NCBI GenBank assembly: GCA_023701435.1
Contig: JAMPXB010000007.1
Location: 1 to 64,000, forward strand
Direction of reading: 5' to 3'
Length of the DNA stretch: 64,000 bases
Source of the DNA: Bacteriovoracaceae bacterium
Lineage (GTDB): Bacteria > Bdellovibrionota > Bacteriovoracia > Bacteriovoracales > Bacteriovoracaceae
Shown here: positions 26,724-35,321 of the stretch, in pieces
How the letters are laid out: every line of letters begins with the position of its first letter
How positions within the stretch are numbered: position 1 is the first letter of the stretch
The notes under the pieces: generated by a model
Told to the model about the DNA's origin: nothing
Database searches by the model: none
What the model saw: the letters and a program-made list of their open reading frames with translations, nothing else
Translations under genes and position numbers: made by a program

Positions 26724-27817
26724 TGGTCCAGCAAATCCTCAAAGTAAAAAATCGATTCTTGGATTTCTACCAGCACCATGAGGTGCTGGTCTCCATTATC
26801 GTTTTTGCTCTGGGATTTCTTTTTGATGTCCTCACTCTGGGACGCATTGATGATCTTTTAAACCTCATTCAGCAAGCTCTTTACCTGATTATCCTGGGCG
26901 CTCTACTGGTGTGTGAAATCAGGATAAAAATCGGAACACTGACTCTTTCCCAAAAAGGCCAGAAGTTCTGGGAATACCATAATCTCATCGTGCACTTTCT
27001 CTTTGGTTCCCTGCTTTCTGCTTATACCATTTTCTATTACACTTCTGCCTCGGCCCTCACGAGCTTCTTTTTCATAGTCTTACTGGCAGGACTAATGATG
27101 GCCAACGAAATTCCCAAGATTCAACAACTGGGTCTCCCTGTCAGAGTCATTCTTTACAGTATCTGCATGCTCTCTTATTTCTCCTTTTTCTATCCAATTT
27201 TGATGGGCCATGTGGGACCTCTACCCTTTTGGTTGGGAATTTTAAGTTCAGCCTTGGTGCTCTTTTTGATCTGGAGATTTAACTTCGTAGGCCGAGAGCA
27301 GTTAAAAAAGCATGTCCTCCTGCCGGCCATAGGCATCCATCTCTTTTTTCTGATCGGCTATTACTTCTCACTTATTCCGCCAGTTCCAGTTGCTGTCAAA
27401 AAAATCGGGATCTATTACTCGGTTCAAAAAGATAATGGACACTATATCGGCAAACACCAGAGACCTTTTTGGAAGGTTTGGGGCAAAGGCTCTCAAGAAT
27501 TTTTAGCTAGACCTGGGGATAAGGTCACAGTCCTCCTGTCCATCTTTTCTCCCGCCAGGTTCAACGACAAGGTCTTTTTGAAGTGGTACCGGGACGATGA
27601 GAAGCTTGGAAAAGTCCTGGAAGATTCGATCCCTTTGAGCATTCTCGGAGGCCGGGACGAGGGCTTTAGAGGCTTTGGCTCTAAACAATACTATAGCTTA
27701 GGCGATTGGCAGGTCATTGTTGAAACCTCCGATGGCCGTGAGGTTGGTCGAATTAACTTCGAAATTAAAGCTGATTCTTCTACAGATGAAAGAGTTTTTA
27801 AGAACGATATCTTCTGA
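26723..27817 (+). CDS. DUF2914 domain integral membrane protein
   Basis: The N-terminal two thirds hold about seven or eight membrane helices (for example VSIIVFALGFLFDVLTLG and FLFGSLLSAYTIFYY). The C-terminal soluble part (GHYIGKHQRPFWKVWGKGS ... LGDWQVIVETSDGREVG) matches DUF2914, which usually follows such membrane segments and probably faces the periplasm. Function is unknown. The 364-residue length is normal for this architecture. It shares its start with the trxB stop. Confidence 0.85.
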   Translation: MVQQILKVKNRFLDFYQHHEVLVSIIVFALGFLFDVLTLGRIDDLLNLIQQALYLIILGALLVCEIRIKIGTLTLSQKGQKFWEYHNLIVHFLFGSLLSAYTIFYYTSASALTSFFFIVLLAGLMMANEIPKIQQLGLPVRVILYSICMLSYFSFFYPILMGHVGPLPFWLGILSSALVLFLIWRFNFVGREQLKKHVLLPAIGIHLFFLIGYYFSLIPPVPVAVKKIGIYYSVQKDNGHYIGKHQRPFWKVWGKGSQEFLARPGDKVTVLLSIFSPARFNDKVFLKWYRDDEKLGKVLEDSIPLSILGGRDEGFRGFGSKQYYSLGDWQVIVETSDGREVGRINFEIKADSSTDERVFKNDIF

Positions 27818-27950
27818 CAAAAACCGACCACTTTTTTCCCCTTTGACACTCCACTTGAAAATTTGAAAAAATATACTCGAGATTGATTCTTCGCTATGGA
27901 ATGGTGAAGGTCGAAATTAATTAACCAAGCAAGAAACCAAGGACGGTGAC

Positions 27951-28805
27951 ATGCAGACTCTCTTCAATTACACAACGATTTCTACTCGTCTCGAGAAGAC
28001 TACGCGCACGCTTTTCGTGACGTTGAATCGTCCAGACTGGAATAATGCTTTTCGTCTGGAAATGTTGTTTGAACTAGAGAGCTTATTTGCCTGGTGTACA
28101 ACAAGAGTAGAAATCAATTCTATTTTTATCGATTCCTCCACTGCCCATTTTTCTACCGGCCTTGAATTCGAAACCCTTCCAACCACCAGCGCTTCACAAT
28201 TAGATAAAGTGAATATGAAGCTGCAAAAAATCATCTTTGCGATGATGCAACTTCCGCAAACAATCATTATGGATCTAGGTGATGGTACCCAAACGTTAGC
28301 ATCAGAATTCTCTCTCGGTGCCGATATTCGAATTGCATCTAAGGATACTGAAGTCGCCTTCAATCACTGCCAGTATGGACTAGTACCTGCGGCCGGCGGA
28401 ATGAGTATGCTCTCCACTTTAATCTCTCCCGCCTTTGCCCGCTCATGGATCCTTTCAGGTAAATCCAAGAAGGCCCGTGCTCTAAGTGAATCAGGATTTA
28501 TTAGCATGGTTTACGATGGAGAAACTCGCTCGGAAAAAATCCATGATCTTCTTCAGTCCGTTTCATCTCTGGCGCCGGTGCAAAGAATTCAGGCCAAGCT
28601 TGGACTCTTCGAATCTCTTCGCCCTCAATTTGAATCTGGAATTGTCATGGATAGAAGAATTGCCAAGGCTTCTATGGTTTCAGAAGATTGGAGAACCAAG
28701 AAGCCTGAACAAAAAGATTTCAGTTTTATGCCGGCAAAATCAATGTCCTATGCCGTTAAACTTTCGCTTATAAAGAGCGACGATAAATCAAATCTTGAAC
28801 ACTAG
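27951..28805 (+). CDS. Crotonase-fold (enoyl-CoA hydratase/isomerase family) protein
   Basis: The core of the crotonase fold is visible: VTLNRPDWNNAFRLEMLFEL near the start, STGLEFETL, and LASEFSLGADIRIAS followed by FNHCQYGLVPAAGG. The first catalytic Glu position is kept (ASEF), but the second, normally P-E before the LGLVP turn, reads C-Q with a two-residue deletion. Hydration of enoyl-CoA is therefore unlikely; isomerase or thioesterase activity remains possible. The ATG has AAGGA upstream. It stands alone, 133 bases from trxB-DUF2914, and its end overlaps the GH15 gene by 4 bases. Confidence 0.85.
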   Translation: MQTLFNYTTISTRLEKTTRTLFVTLNRPDWNNAFRLEMLFELESLFAWCTTRVEINSIFIDSSTAHFSTGLEFETLPTTSASQLDKVNMKLQKIIFAMMQLPQTIIMDLGDGTQTLASEFSLGADIRIASKDTEVAFNHCQYGLVPAAGGMSMLSTLISPAFARSWILSGKSKKARALSESGFISMVYDGETRSEKIHDLLQSVSSLAPVQRIQAKLGLFESLRPQFESGIVMDRRIAKASMVSEDWRTKKPEQKDFSFMPAKSMSYAVKLSLIKSDDKSNLEH

Positions 28806-30028
28806 ATTAAGTTACATCTCATCATGGCGGTCATAAAGGCATTGTGAGACCATGTTAATTCCCGGGCCCCTTGCATATGACCTGTGTTCTGATTGAACTG
28901 TTCAGACAAGGCTCCCTGGCGATCTGAATGGAAGAGGGCCCTTTTCACTTGCTGCTCCATTTTATCCATGGCCCCGGTCTGGCAGTAGTACTCACCTAGG
29001 GCAAGAGTTGAGAGGAACCAAGGATTGCCCGAGCCTGTCGTGTGGTAACCATCATAACGGTCTTCGGGATAACGGCCAATGCCAACACCTAAGTCAGGAA
29101 AAGTCTTGTTGATAGCATAAAGGTTCTTGAAGGTCTCAGTCAGAGTGTTGATATAACGTTTCACTGACCGACTCTGGAAAGAAAACAACTGCTGATAAGG
29201 CGAAGTATGAAGCAGGGCCAGAAGAGGGGCCACATCAATATTGGAGTTCTTATAACCAAGTCCACCGTTTACTAGACCAATGGTCGCTTTAAGACCAATC
29301 TGAGAATCCTGAAATTCATTCTTAATCATGAGGCCAATTTTAGATGACTCCATTTGGTAGAAATCAGCAGCGGCGCCATCACCTAACTCGCGGGCAAGCC
29401 TCGCTCCTTCTTGAAGGGCGGTGTGCTGAGAGAGAAGAGTGTAGAAATGCATTCCCATTTCTTCTTCCCACAAGTCAAAGCTTGGTTCTCTCCAATGATG
29501 AGCGGTGTACTCCAGATCTTTTTTAATCACTGAATCTGCAGGAAGAACACCATGGTAGAGTTTTTTTAGAACATAGTCTTGATTCCCCTCGGCCAAAAGC
29601 AGGCGGGCAAATTTAATCATGGCGATGGCCCTTAAAGCGGGTCCATCATTTTGCGGTCTTCCCCAACCACCGGTGTAACCTGAACCATCAATGAAATATT
29701 TTGGTTCACCCAGACCAGTAAAAGTCGGCTGATTCTGGCGATAGGCCTCGGCATCGATCCAGGTAAAGATCATCTTTTTGATCTGGGAGTCTTTCTTTAA
29801 CTCATAATAGTCAATCAATGCTCTATAAGTCAGAGCTGTGTCCCTGACCCAATCAAAGTAATAATCAGGTTGAGAACGACTGGGACTGGCCACGACCATT
29901 CCAGGACGAACATCTGGCTTGCTGGCATTTTCGATGACGACTTTAAGACTATTTTTGAACTGTGTGTTTTTTGAAGGAAGGGCAAAGACAACTGTAGGCA
30001 GCAAGAAAAAAGCTAAAAATAATTTCAT
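28802..30028 (-). CDS. Exported glycoside hydrolase family 15 glucoamylase
   Basis: After the signal peptide MKLFLAFFLLPTVVFA the protein follows the GH15 catalytic barrel: YFDWVRDTALTYRAL, GWGRPQNDGPALRA, WREPSFDLWEEEMG (catalytic acid Glu) and GALSEQFNQNTG (catalytic base Glu), ending with ARELTWSHNAFMTA. These segments resemble fungal-type glucoamylases. It should release glucose from alpha-glucans in the periplasm or medium. There is no starch-binding domain. Its ATG overlaps the mevalonate kinase stop by 4 bases, so it is the last gene of the mevalonate operon, an unexpected partner. Confidence 0.93.
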   Translation of the reverse strand: MKLFLAFFLLPTVVFALPSKNTQFKNSLKVVIENASKPDVRPGMVVASPSRSQPDYYFDWVRDTALTYRALIDYYELKKDSQIKKMIFTWIDAEAYRQNQPTFTGLGEPKYFIDGSGYTGGWGRPQNDGPALRAIAMIKFARLLLAEGNQDYVLKKLYHGVLPADSVIKKDLEYTAHHWREPSFDLWEEEMGMHFYTLLSQHTALQEGARLARELGDGAAADFYQMESSKIGLMIKNEFQDSQIGLKATIGLVNGGLGYKNSNIDVAPLLALLHTSPYQQLFSFQSRSVKRYINTLTETFKNLYAINKTFPDLGVGIGRYPEDRYDGYHTTGSGNPWFLSTLALGEYYCQTGAMDKMEQQVKRALFHSDRQGALSEQFNQNTGHMQGARELTWSHNAFMTAMMRCNLI

Positions 30029-30897
30029 TCCAATTCCCTTAGTTCATGGGTGCTTAAAATCTCACGCATTTCATTAAGACTATGATGATGGCCGTGCCCC
30101 AGAATGAATCCACCGCCACCTGCACCACATAGTTTTAAAACATAGTCCCCTGTATCAAGACCTCTTGTCCAGAGGGCCCGTTCCTTAGTGGGAATCATTT
30201 CCGGGAAAAAGTCCCATTGAAATTTAGATATATGCCACAAATGATGAAAAACATTTACTGGGTCATTTTTAATGACAGCGTCGATAGCGAAATTAACTTC
30301 CTTGGCCAAAATGTCTGCGCATCCTTGTTTAAACTCAGGGTCTTTCATTTTCTCCTGATAAATACTAACCAAGGGTCCTGTTTGACGAGGTTTGCCAGTA
30401 TTAAGAAGAAAGAAACTTTCTAGATTTGGTTTTGACTCCAGCACTTCAACATTACTAAAGCTATGAATCAAAAGCGGTTTTTGAATATGACTGACAAAGG
30501 GATCTAGTCCCGAACTTGATCCATGAAAATAATCTTCTAAGCGCGCCAGCGCCTGAGAATCTTTTTCAAAATCACCAGAGGGTTTTCCATAGCGATCATA
30601 GATCGCCGCGATGACTGCCCCCGAACTTCCCAGTCCATAGCCATGAGGAATGGTTGAATCAAACCACAGGCCCTCTTCCAGCTCTTGTTGCATTTTATCT
30701 ATATTGATGGTGACGACACCGGAGTTTTCAAGAAAGGCAAAAAGACTTTTGCGAGACTCGTCCCGCTCAAGGGTTCCATTGTTTTCAAAAGACCAAAAAC
30801 CCTGCATTTTCTGATAGGGAAGGGCCAGGGCCTTGGAGCCGTTTAATATAGTGTATTCACCTAAGAGTAGAACTTTAGCTGGAAATGTCTTTAGCAT
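30025..30897 (-). CDS. mvk: Mevalonate kinase (GHMP family)
   Basis: This 290-residue GHMP kinase has the N-terminal PAKVLLLGEYTILNGSKALALP, the phosphate loop PHGYGLGSSGA (about residue 88) and the C-terminal KLCGAGGGGFILG. These match mevalonate kinases best. It would phosphorylate mevalonate at C5. Two GHMP kinases occupy this operon, and which one takes mevalonate and which phosphomevalonate is decided here only by resemblance. It overlaps mvaD by 7 bases and the GH15 gene by 4. Confidence 0.8.
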   Translation of the reverse strand: MLKTFPAKVLLLGEYTILNGSKALALPYQKMQGFWSFENNGTLERDESRKSLFAFLENSGVVTINIDKMQQELEEGLWFDSTIPHGYGLGSSGAVIAAIYDRYGKPSGDFEKDSQALARLEDYFHGSSSGLDPFVSHIQKPLLIHSFSNVEVLESKPNLESFFLLNTGKPRQTGPLVSIYQEKMKDPEFKQGCADILAKEVNFAIDAVIKNDPVNVFHHLWHISKFQWDFFPEMIPTKERALWTRGLDTGDYVLKLCGAGGGGFILGHGHHHSLNEMREILSTHELRELE

Positions 30898-31937
30898 TTA
30901 ACGGGACCCTCACCTCTTTCATCTTCAATGATTTTTTGAGTCAGTGGAGAAAGCTCATGAGAGATAAAGGTTTTAATTTTATGTTGAAAAACTTCAGGGT
31001 AAATCAAATGGAGATTTGGACCGGCATCTAGCGTGAAGTAAAGTGGCAGACCAGTCTCACGTCGGAAGGCCCAGATCATTTCCATTGCGGCCAGAGTATT
31101 TGGCCTGATCAGCATATATGACTCTGGTGAAGTCATCATCATGGCGTGAAGACTCAGGGCCTCATTCTCAAGGATGTTACCCATCAGCTCCACATCACCG
31201 GATTTCAGAGCGCTCACCATTAAATTGAAGTCCTTTTTGGCCTGAAGAAATCTCGCCTCGGCAAAAGCATGCTCATTCATTCTGCCATGACCGCTTCGGC
31301 TAGAAACGGTCTTCTCTACACCACTAATGACCAGGACCGAGTCCTTTAAATGGGCCAGATCCGGATGGACAGAAAATGGCGTGGCATATTTATCTGATGA
31401 TTCCGGCAGGTCTGATTCGCCCCAAGTGGTAAAACCTCCGTAAACCGAGCGGCAGGCACTGCCACTGGCCAGACGTGATAGATGACTTGCACGCTTAAAA
31501 AAAAGATCTCCCTGCTCCTCTCCAGTCAAAGAATGAAGATAGTCAGTGAGACAGAGGGCAAAGGCCGACATTCCAGACGCAGAAGAGGCTATGCCTGTTC
31601 CATGAGGGAAAGTGTTCTTAGTATTAATAACCAGACTTAAGTTGTTTAACCAGGGAATATCAGTGATCAAGCTTTCAAGATAAGCTTTCACCTTTCCGGC
31701 AAAACGGTCTTCGCGATTTCCCTCCAGAAATAGTTCCACCGAAAGAGCATCACTTTTTTTAAAGGCGACTTTAGTTTCAGTAAAACACTCTTTCAGAGTC
31801 ATGGAGAGCGAAGGATTGGCCGGTATCTGATGACCTTTCTTCCCCCAATACTTCACGAAAGCAATATTAGAAGGTGAGCGCCAACAGGTCTCAAAATCCT
31901 TCGGGCTTAATTTTTCAAAAGGGGTAGTTAAACTCAT
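30891..31937 (-). CDS. mvaD: Diphosphomevalonate decarboxylase
   Basis: The 348 residues contain SNIAFVKYWGK (substrate-binding Lys), NPSLSMTL, the phosphate loop GIASSASGMSA, LASGSACRSVYGGF and the catalytic aspartate stretch TLDAGPNLHL. It decarboxylates mevalonate 5-diphosphate to isopentenyl diphosphate with ATP. Length is normal. Start and stop each overlap the neighbouring GHMP kinases, which places it firmly in the pathway operon. Confidence 0.96.
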   Translation of the reverse strand: MSLTTPFEKLSPKDFETCWRSPSNIAFVKYWGKKGHQIPANPSLSMTLKECFTETKVAFKKSDALSVELFLEGNREDRFAGKVKAYLESLITDIPWLNNLSLVINTKNTFPHGTGIASSASGMSAFALCLTDYLHSLTGEEQGDLFFKRASHLSRLASGSACRSVYGGFTTWGESDLPESSDKYATPFSVHPDLAHLKDSVLVISGVEKTVSSRSGHGRMNEHAFAEARFLQAKKDFNLMVSALKSGDVELMGNILENEALSLHAMMMTSPESYMLIRPNTLAAMEMIWAFRRETGLPLYFTLDAGPNLHLIYPEVFQHKIKTFISHELSPLTQKIIEDERGEGPVKC

Positions 31938-32878
31938 AGAAGTAATTCCGATCGTACAATTTCAGAGTAAGGGATAACGGTGGTAAAACCACGGGATTCA
32001 AAATACTCCCGAGTTTCCGTAGCATCGCGGTCAGAAGTGGCCAGGGCAAAGTCACCGCCCCAGGCACCGAGAGATTTCATTTCTCCCCAATAATCACTAA
32101 AATGCAGGTCTTTAACTTTTTGGTAATTAAGGGCCTTGGCAATAAGATCTTCGTGGGTCTTGATAATTTTATTGAAAGTCACAAGATCATGAGCATGGAC
32201 CATTTCACTGGTTAATTGAGAAAGTTCAGCGATGATCTGATCTTTGCCTTCTATTTTCATGTCATTGAACTTGATTACTTCTTTTTCTGAATTCTGTTTT
32301 TGTCCAAGATAGACAAAAAAGAGCTGATCTTTAAATGATGGATCAAAAGGGGCTGCCTTCCATTGAGGCTTGCCTTCAAACTTCTTGTAAAGAATCGGGC
32401 CCATGGCCTGAGCACAGGCAACATCATAACCAGAACCACCGATGGTTTTTTTCAAAAGCTCGAAAGGACTGACATAGGCCCATTGAGCCACGTTATACAT
32501 AAAGCTTGAGCTCGAACCAAGTCCCCACTCCAGCGGAAATTCAATTTTAGTCTCAACAAAGACATCCATCTCATCTCTTAAAAAGTGTGGATTCTGAAGT
32601 CTTACTGCACTTAAAGCTTCTTTAATAAACTTTTCAGTAACATTGCCCTGGGGACGAATGGGATTGAAATGCCAGAATTCAAAATCCCCTTCAAACCAAA
32701 CTTTCCCAGTGTGATCAATGCTCTTCCAGTTAAGAGTTGGTTGATAAGAATGACGGTATTTAACCTTCATACTTTGACCAACAGTAGTCGGAAGGGCCAG
32801 AGCATCAGCTCCTTCTAAAACGAAGTACTCAGAAGTTAATAACAGTTTTCCATGACCGTAGAAGTATTGATCCCGCAT
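31934..32878 (-). CDS. GYDIA-type GHMP kinase, probable phosphomevalonate kinase
   Basis: The 314-residue protein has GHGKLLLTSEYFVLEGADALALP, the phosphate loop EWGLGSSSSF and the motif GSGYDVACA. NCBI groups such proteins, common next to degradative-type HMG-CoA reductases in Bacteroidetes, as the GYDIA family. The pathway needs one more kinase between mevalonate kinase and mvaD, so phosphomevalonate kinase is the likely role. The sequence is distant from classical mvaK2, so the substrate is inferred. It follows mvaA by 11 bases and overlaps mvaD by 4. Confidence 0.82.
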   Translation of the reverse strand: MRDQYFYGHGKLLLTSEYFVLEGADALALPTTVGQSMKVKYRHSYQPTLNWKSIDHTGKVWFEGDFEFWHFNPIRPQGNVTEKFIKEALSAVRLQNPHFLRDEMDVFVETKIEFPLEWGLGSSSSFMYNVAQWAYVSPFELLKKTIGGSGYDVACAQAMGPILYKKFEGKPQWKAAPFDPSFKDQLFFVYLGQKQNSEKEVIKFNDMKIEGKDQIIAELSQLTSEMVHAHDLVTFNKIIKTHEDLIAKALNYQKVKDLHFSDYWGEMKSLGAWGGDFALATSDRDATETREYFESRGFTTVIPYSEIVRSELLL

Positions 32879-32889
32879 TCGTCTTTCCC

Positions 32890-34200
32890 TTAATTATTTT
32901 TTAAAAAATCACGAACGGCCGTAAAAGAGACAACCTTATCCGAAAAGTATTCTTTGCCTTTTTCAATCTGCTCATTTGTAGCATCGAGCTGTTTAAAGAT
33001 GTTGAGCAGATGAAGTTTCATATGCCCTTTCTGGATACCGGTCGTCACCAGTGACTTCACGGCTCCAAAATTCTGGGCGAGTCCCACCGCGGCCATAATC
33101 TGCATCAGTTCAGGAGCGGTAGGATTTTCAAGTATGGCAAGCGAGGTCTTGGCCAAAGGGTGCAGCGATGTTAGGCCACCGACAGTACCAATTGCGAGCG
33201 GTATTTTTATACTGAATTTAAATTTCTCACCAGCAAGGCTGACTGATGAAAGAGAGCGATACTGACCGTCCCGGGCGGCGTAAGCATGAGCGCAAGCCTC
33301 AATGGCCCTGAAGTCATTCCCGGTAGCAATGACGACGGCATCAACTCCGTTCATGATTCCCTTATTATGGGTAACGGCGCGGTTTGGATCAATTTCAGCA
33401 ATTCTGACGGCAGTTGCAAATTTCTCGGCAAATTCCTGGGCCGGCATATTCCCGGCAAAAGTCCCCAAATCTTCAATAGGACATTCTACTGAACACTCAA
33501 CAACACATTCAGGGGTGTAATTGGAAAGAATGCACATGATGACATGCATTTCTTTCTCGGTATTAGTAAAGCGCGGTTCCTTACTGATCCCCTCTTTCAA
33601 TGTTTTGGCCATTTCTTCCAGAACAGAATTTATGAAGTTGGCACCCATGGCATTGCATGTTTCGGCTTCAACTTTTAACTGATAATAATTTTCCAGTTTA
33701 TCAGTCATATCAATCAGAGTGAGATTTTTAATCCCTCCTCCTCTTTGATTCATATTCATCGTTATATGAGTGACTGACTTTAAAAGTTCTTCTTTCGTCT
33801 CTACAAAATACTGTTGAAGTTTTTCTTTATCGCCTTGCCACTGGAAATGAACCTGACCAACTTTAGTGGTCGAGAGAACATTGGCCTTAAATCCCCCTCT
33901 CTCAAGCCAGAACTTGGCCCCCAGAGAAGCTGCCGCGACCACTGAAGATTCTTCAATCACCATGGGCACTGCATAGACCTTGCCGTTAATTAAGAAATTT
34001 GGAGCAAGTCCAAAAGGGAGGTTGTAATTAGTAAGAGTATTTTCAGAAAACTCATCAAAGCGTTTCTGAACTTCTTTATCCTGGTGCCAATAATGAGGCA
34101 TGTTTCGTACCAGAGTACTAGCATCACCCTTAAGTTGGAGAGAGAGCCATTCAATTTTCTGCTCTTTCGTCATTTTGGAAAAACCGCTGACAGTGTTCAT
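32890..34200 (-). CDS. mvaA: Class II hydroxymethylglutaryl-CoA reductase
   Basis: The 436-residue protein carries the class II catalytic set: the Glu in PMVIEESSVVAAAS, the Lys in THNKGIMNGVDAV, the Asp in ATGNDFRAIEACAHAYA and the His in GHMKLHLLN. Class II enzymes include the originally described degradative Pseudomonas type, but in an operon with mvaD and fni it should work in the biosynthetic direction, reducing HMG-CoA to mevalonate. HMG-CoA synthase is not in the window. Its ATG overlaps fni by 4 bases. Confidence 0.95.
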   Translation of the reverse strand: MNTVSGFSKMTKEQKIEWLSLQLKGDASTLVRNMPHYWHQDKEVQKRFDEFSENTLTNYNLPFGLAPNFLINGKVYAVPMVIEESSVVAAASLGAKFWLERGGFKANVLSTTKVGQVHFQWQGDKEKLQQYFVETKEELLKSVTHITMNMNQRGGGIKNLTLIDMTDKLENYYQLKVEAETCNAMGANFINSVLEEMAKTLKEGISKEPRFTNTEKEMHVIMCILSNYTPECVVECSVECPIEDLGTFAGNMPAQEFAEKFATAVRIAEIDPNRAVTHNKGIMNGVDAVVIATGNDFRAIEACAHAYAARDGQYRSLSSVSLAGEKFKFSIKIPLAIGTVGGLTSLHPLAKTSLAILENPTAPELMQIMAAVGLAQNFGAVKSLVTTGIQKGHMKLHLLNIFKQLDATNEQIEKGKEYFSDKVVSFTAVRDFLKNN

Positions 34201-35213
34201 GCTTCCCCCCTTAGCTCGAGAAGAGATTTCGCCGTTAAAAGCGCCTCCCTCTGACTTAGGAAATAGTTTCTGAGAGTTTCATAATCCTTGAGTGCCGGCG
34301 CCAGAAAAGCTGAGGCCATGCCAATGACTGAATTCGTTTTTAGTTTTGATTTAAGTTCATAACCATCCAGCATGGTCTTAATACCGCCGGAAATAATAAT
34401 TTCTTTATTGCGGGTAGGAAGAGCATTGAGCACCTCTACCATCTCTAAGGCCGTGTGGCCGACGAGAATGAAGCCTTCACGATTAGGATCATTAGTTCCG
34501 CGCAGATTCTCCAGTAGAGTAAAATTAGTCCCACCGAAGGCACCCAATTCAATTCCGGCAATCGGAAGTTCCAGCAAGGCGCGAAGGCTTCGTGGACCCA
34601 TACCCTGGCCAACTTCCTTGACCACTACCGGGTACTCGAATTTTTCCAGGAAGCGCTTCAATGTTTCTAATGGAGAAACTTTAAAACGATCGCCTTCAGG
34701 TTGAAACCATTCTTGCAAAGGATTGATATGAATGATCAGACCATCGGCTTCGACCATCTTCACCATTTCATGAAGCAAAGACTCACTATTATTAGCGAGG
34801 AGCTCTTCCACCTGAGCAATGCCAATGTTGGCATAGAGAGGACTACTGCCCATATATTTTTTAACAGCAAATTCATTCAAGCGAGAGCAGTCAGTCAAAA
34901 GGCTTCGACAAGATCCAAGCCCCATTCCTAAATGAAATTCCCCGCACAAACGGGCAAGGTTCTCGTTAATATTTTTGGCGTGATTGGTTCCCCCGGTCAT
35001 GCTGGAAATCCACAAAGGATAATCTAGCTCAAAACCCAGGAACTTCGTTTTCCAGGTGTCACTTTCTTGAGGGTGAGAAAAAAATAGAGGTTCATAATTG
35101 AAACGTGTATCAATTTCACCGCTAAGTGTTCTCGCTCTTTGAGCAAGTGCTATGTGATCCCCTTTTCTTTCAGCTAACTCATCAGAAAAAGGGAGTTTTT
35201 TGGATGATTTCAT
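34197..35213 (-). CDS. fni: Type 2 isopentenyl-diphosphate delta-isomerase
   Basis: Recognised by RKGDHIALA at the N-terminus, the flavin-site stretch WISSMTGGTNHAKNINENLA, GMGLGSCR, IHINPLQEWFQPEGD and VVKEVGQGMG. Type 2 enzymes use FMN and NADPH to interconvert IPP and DMAPP and are unrelated to the type 1 Idi. The 338-residue length is typical. It is the first gene of the mevalonate operon. Its ribosome site is the GAG of a hairpin arm eight bases before the ATG. Confidence 0.95.
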   Translation of the reverse strand: MKSSKKLPFSDELAERKGDHIALAQRARTLSGEIDTRFNYEPLFFSHPQESDTWKTKFLGFELDYPLWISSMTGGTNHAKNINENLARLCGEFHLGMGLGSCRSLLTDCSRLNEFAVKKYMGSSPLYANIGIAQVEELLANNSESLLHEMVKMVEADGLIIHINPLQEWFQPEGDRFKVSPLETLKRFLEKFEYPVVVKEVGQGMGPRSLRALLELPIAGIELGAFGGTNFTLLENLRGTNDPNREGFILVGHTALEMVEVLNALPTRNKEIIISGGIKTMLDGYELKSKLKTNSVIGMASAFLAPALKDYETLRNYFLSQREALLTAKSLLELRGEA

Positions 35214-35218
35214 AGATT

Positions 35219-35236
35219 CTCAATTACCAAATTGAG
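35219..35236 (-). promoter_or_regulatory. Hairpin covering the fni ribosome site
   Basis: CTCAATT, a TGGT loop and AATTGAG (minus strand) form a perfect 7-bp stem ending 5 bases before the fni ATG. The only Shine-Dalgarno-like bases (TTGAG) are in its 3' arm. It could limit translation of the whole mevalonate operon, or be an operator dyad. Confidence 0.45.
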
Positions 35237-35321
35237 GACTAAAAGTCATGAGCTTTTCTACACCGAAAAAGAGCTCCAACCTATTTAAATCATGGGGATT
35301 TCTTAGTTTAAAAAGTATTTC

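Noticed and set aside
27840..27950. TTGACA and TATACT upstream of the crotonase gene as a promoter
   Set aside because: The spacing is 23 bases, too long for a sigma-70 promoter; no better pairing was seen.
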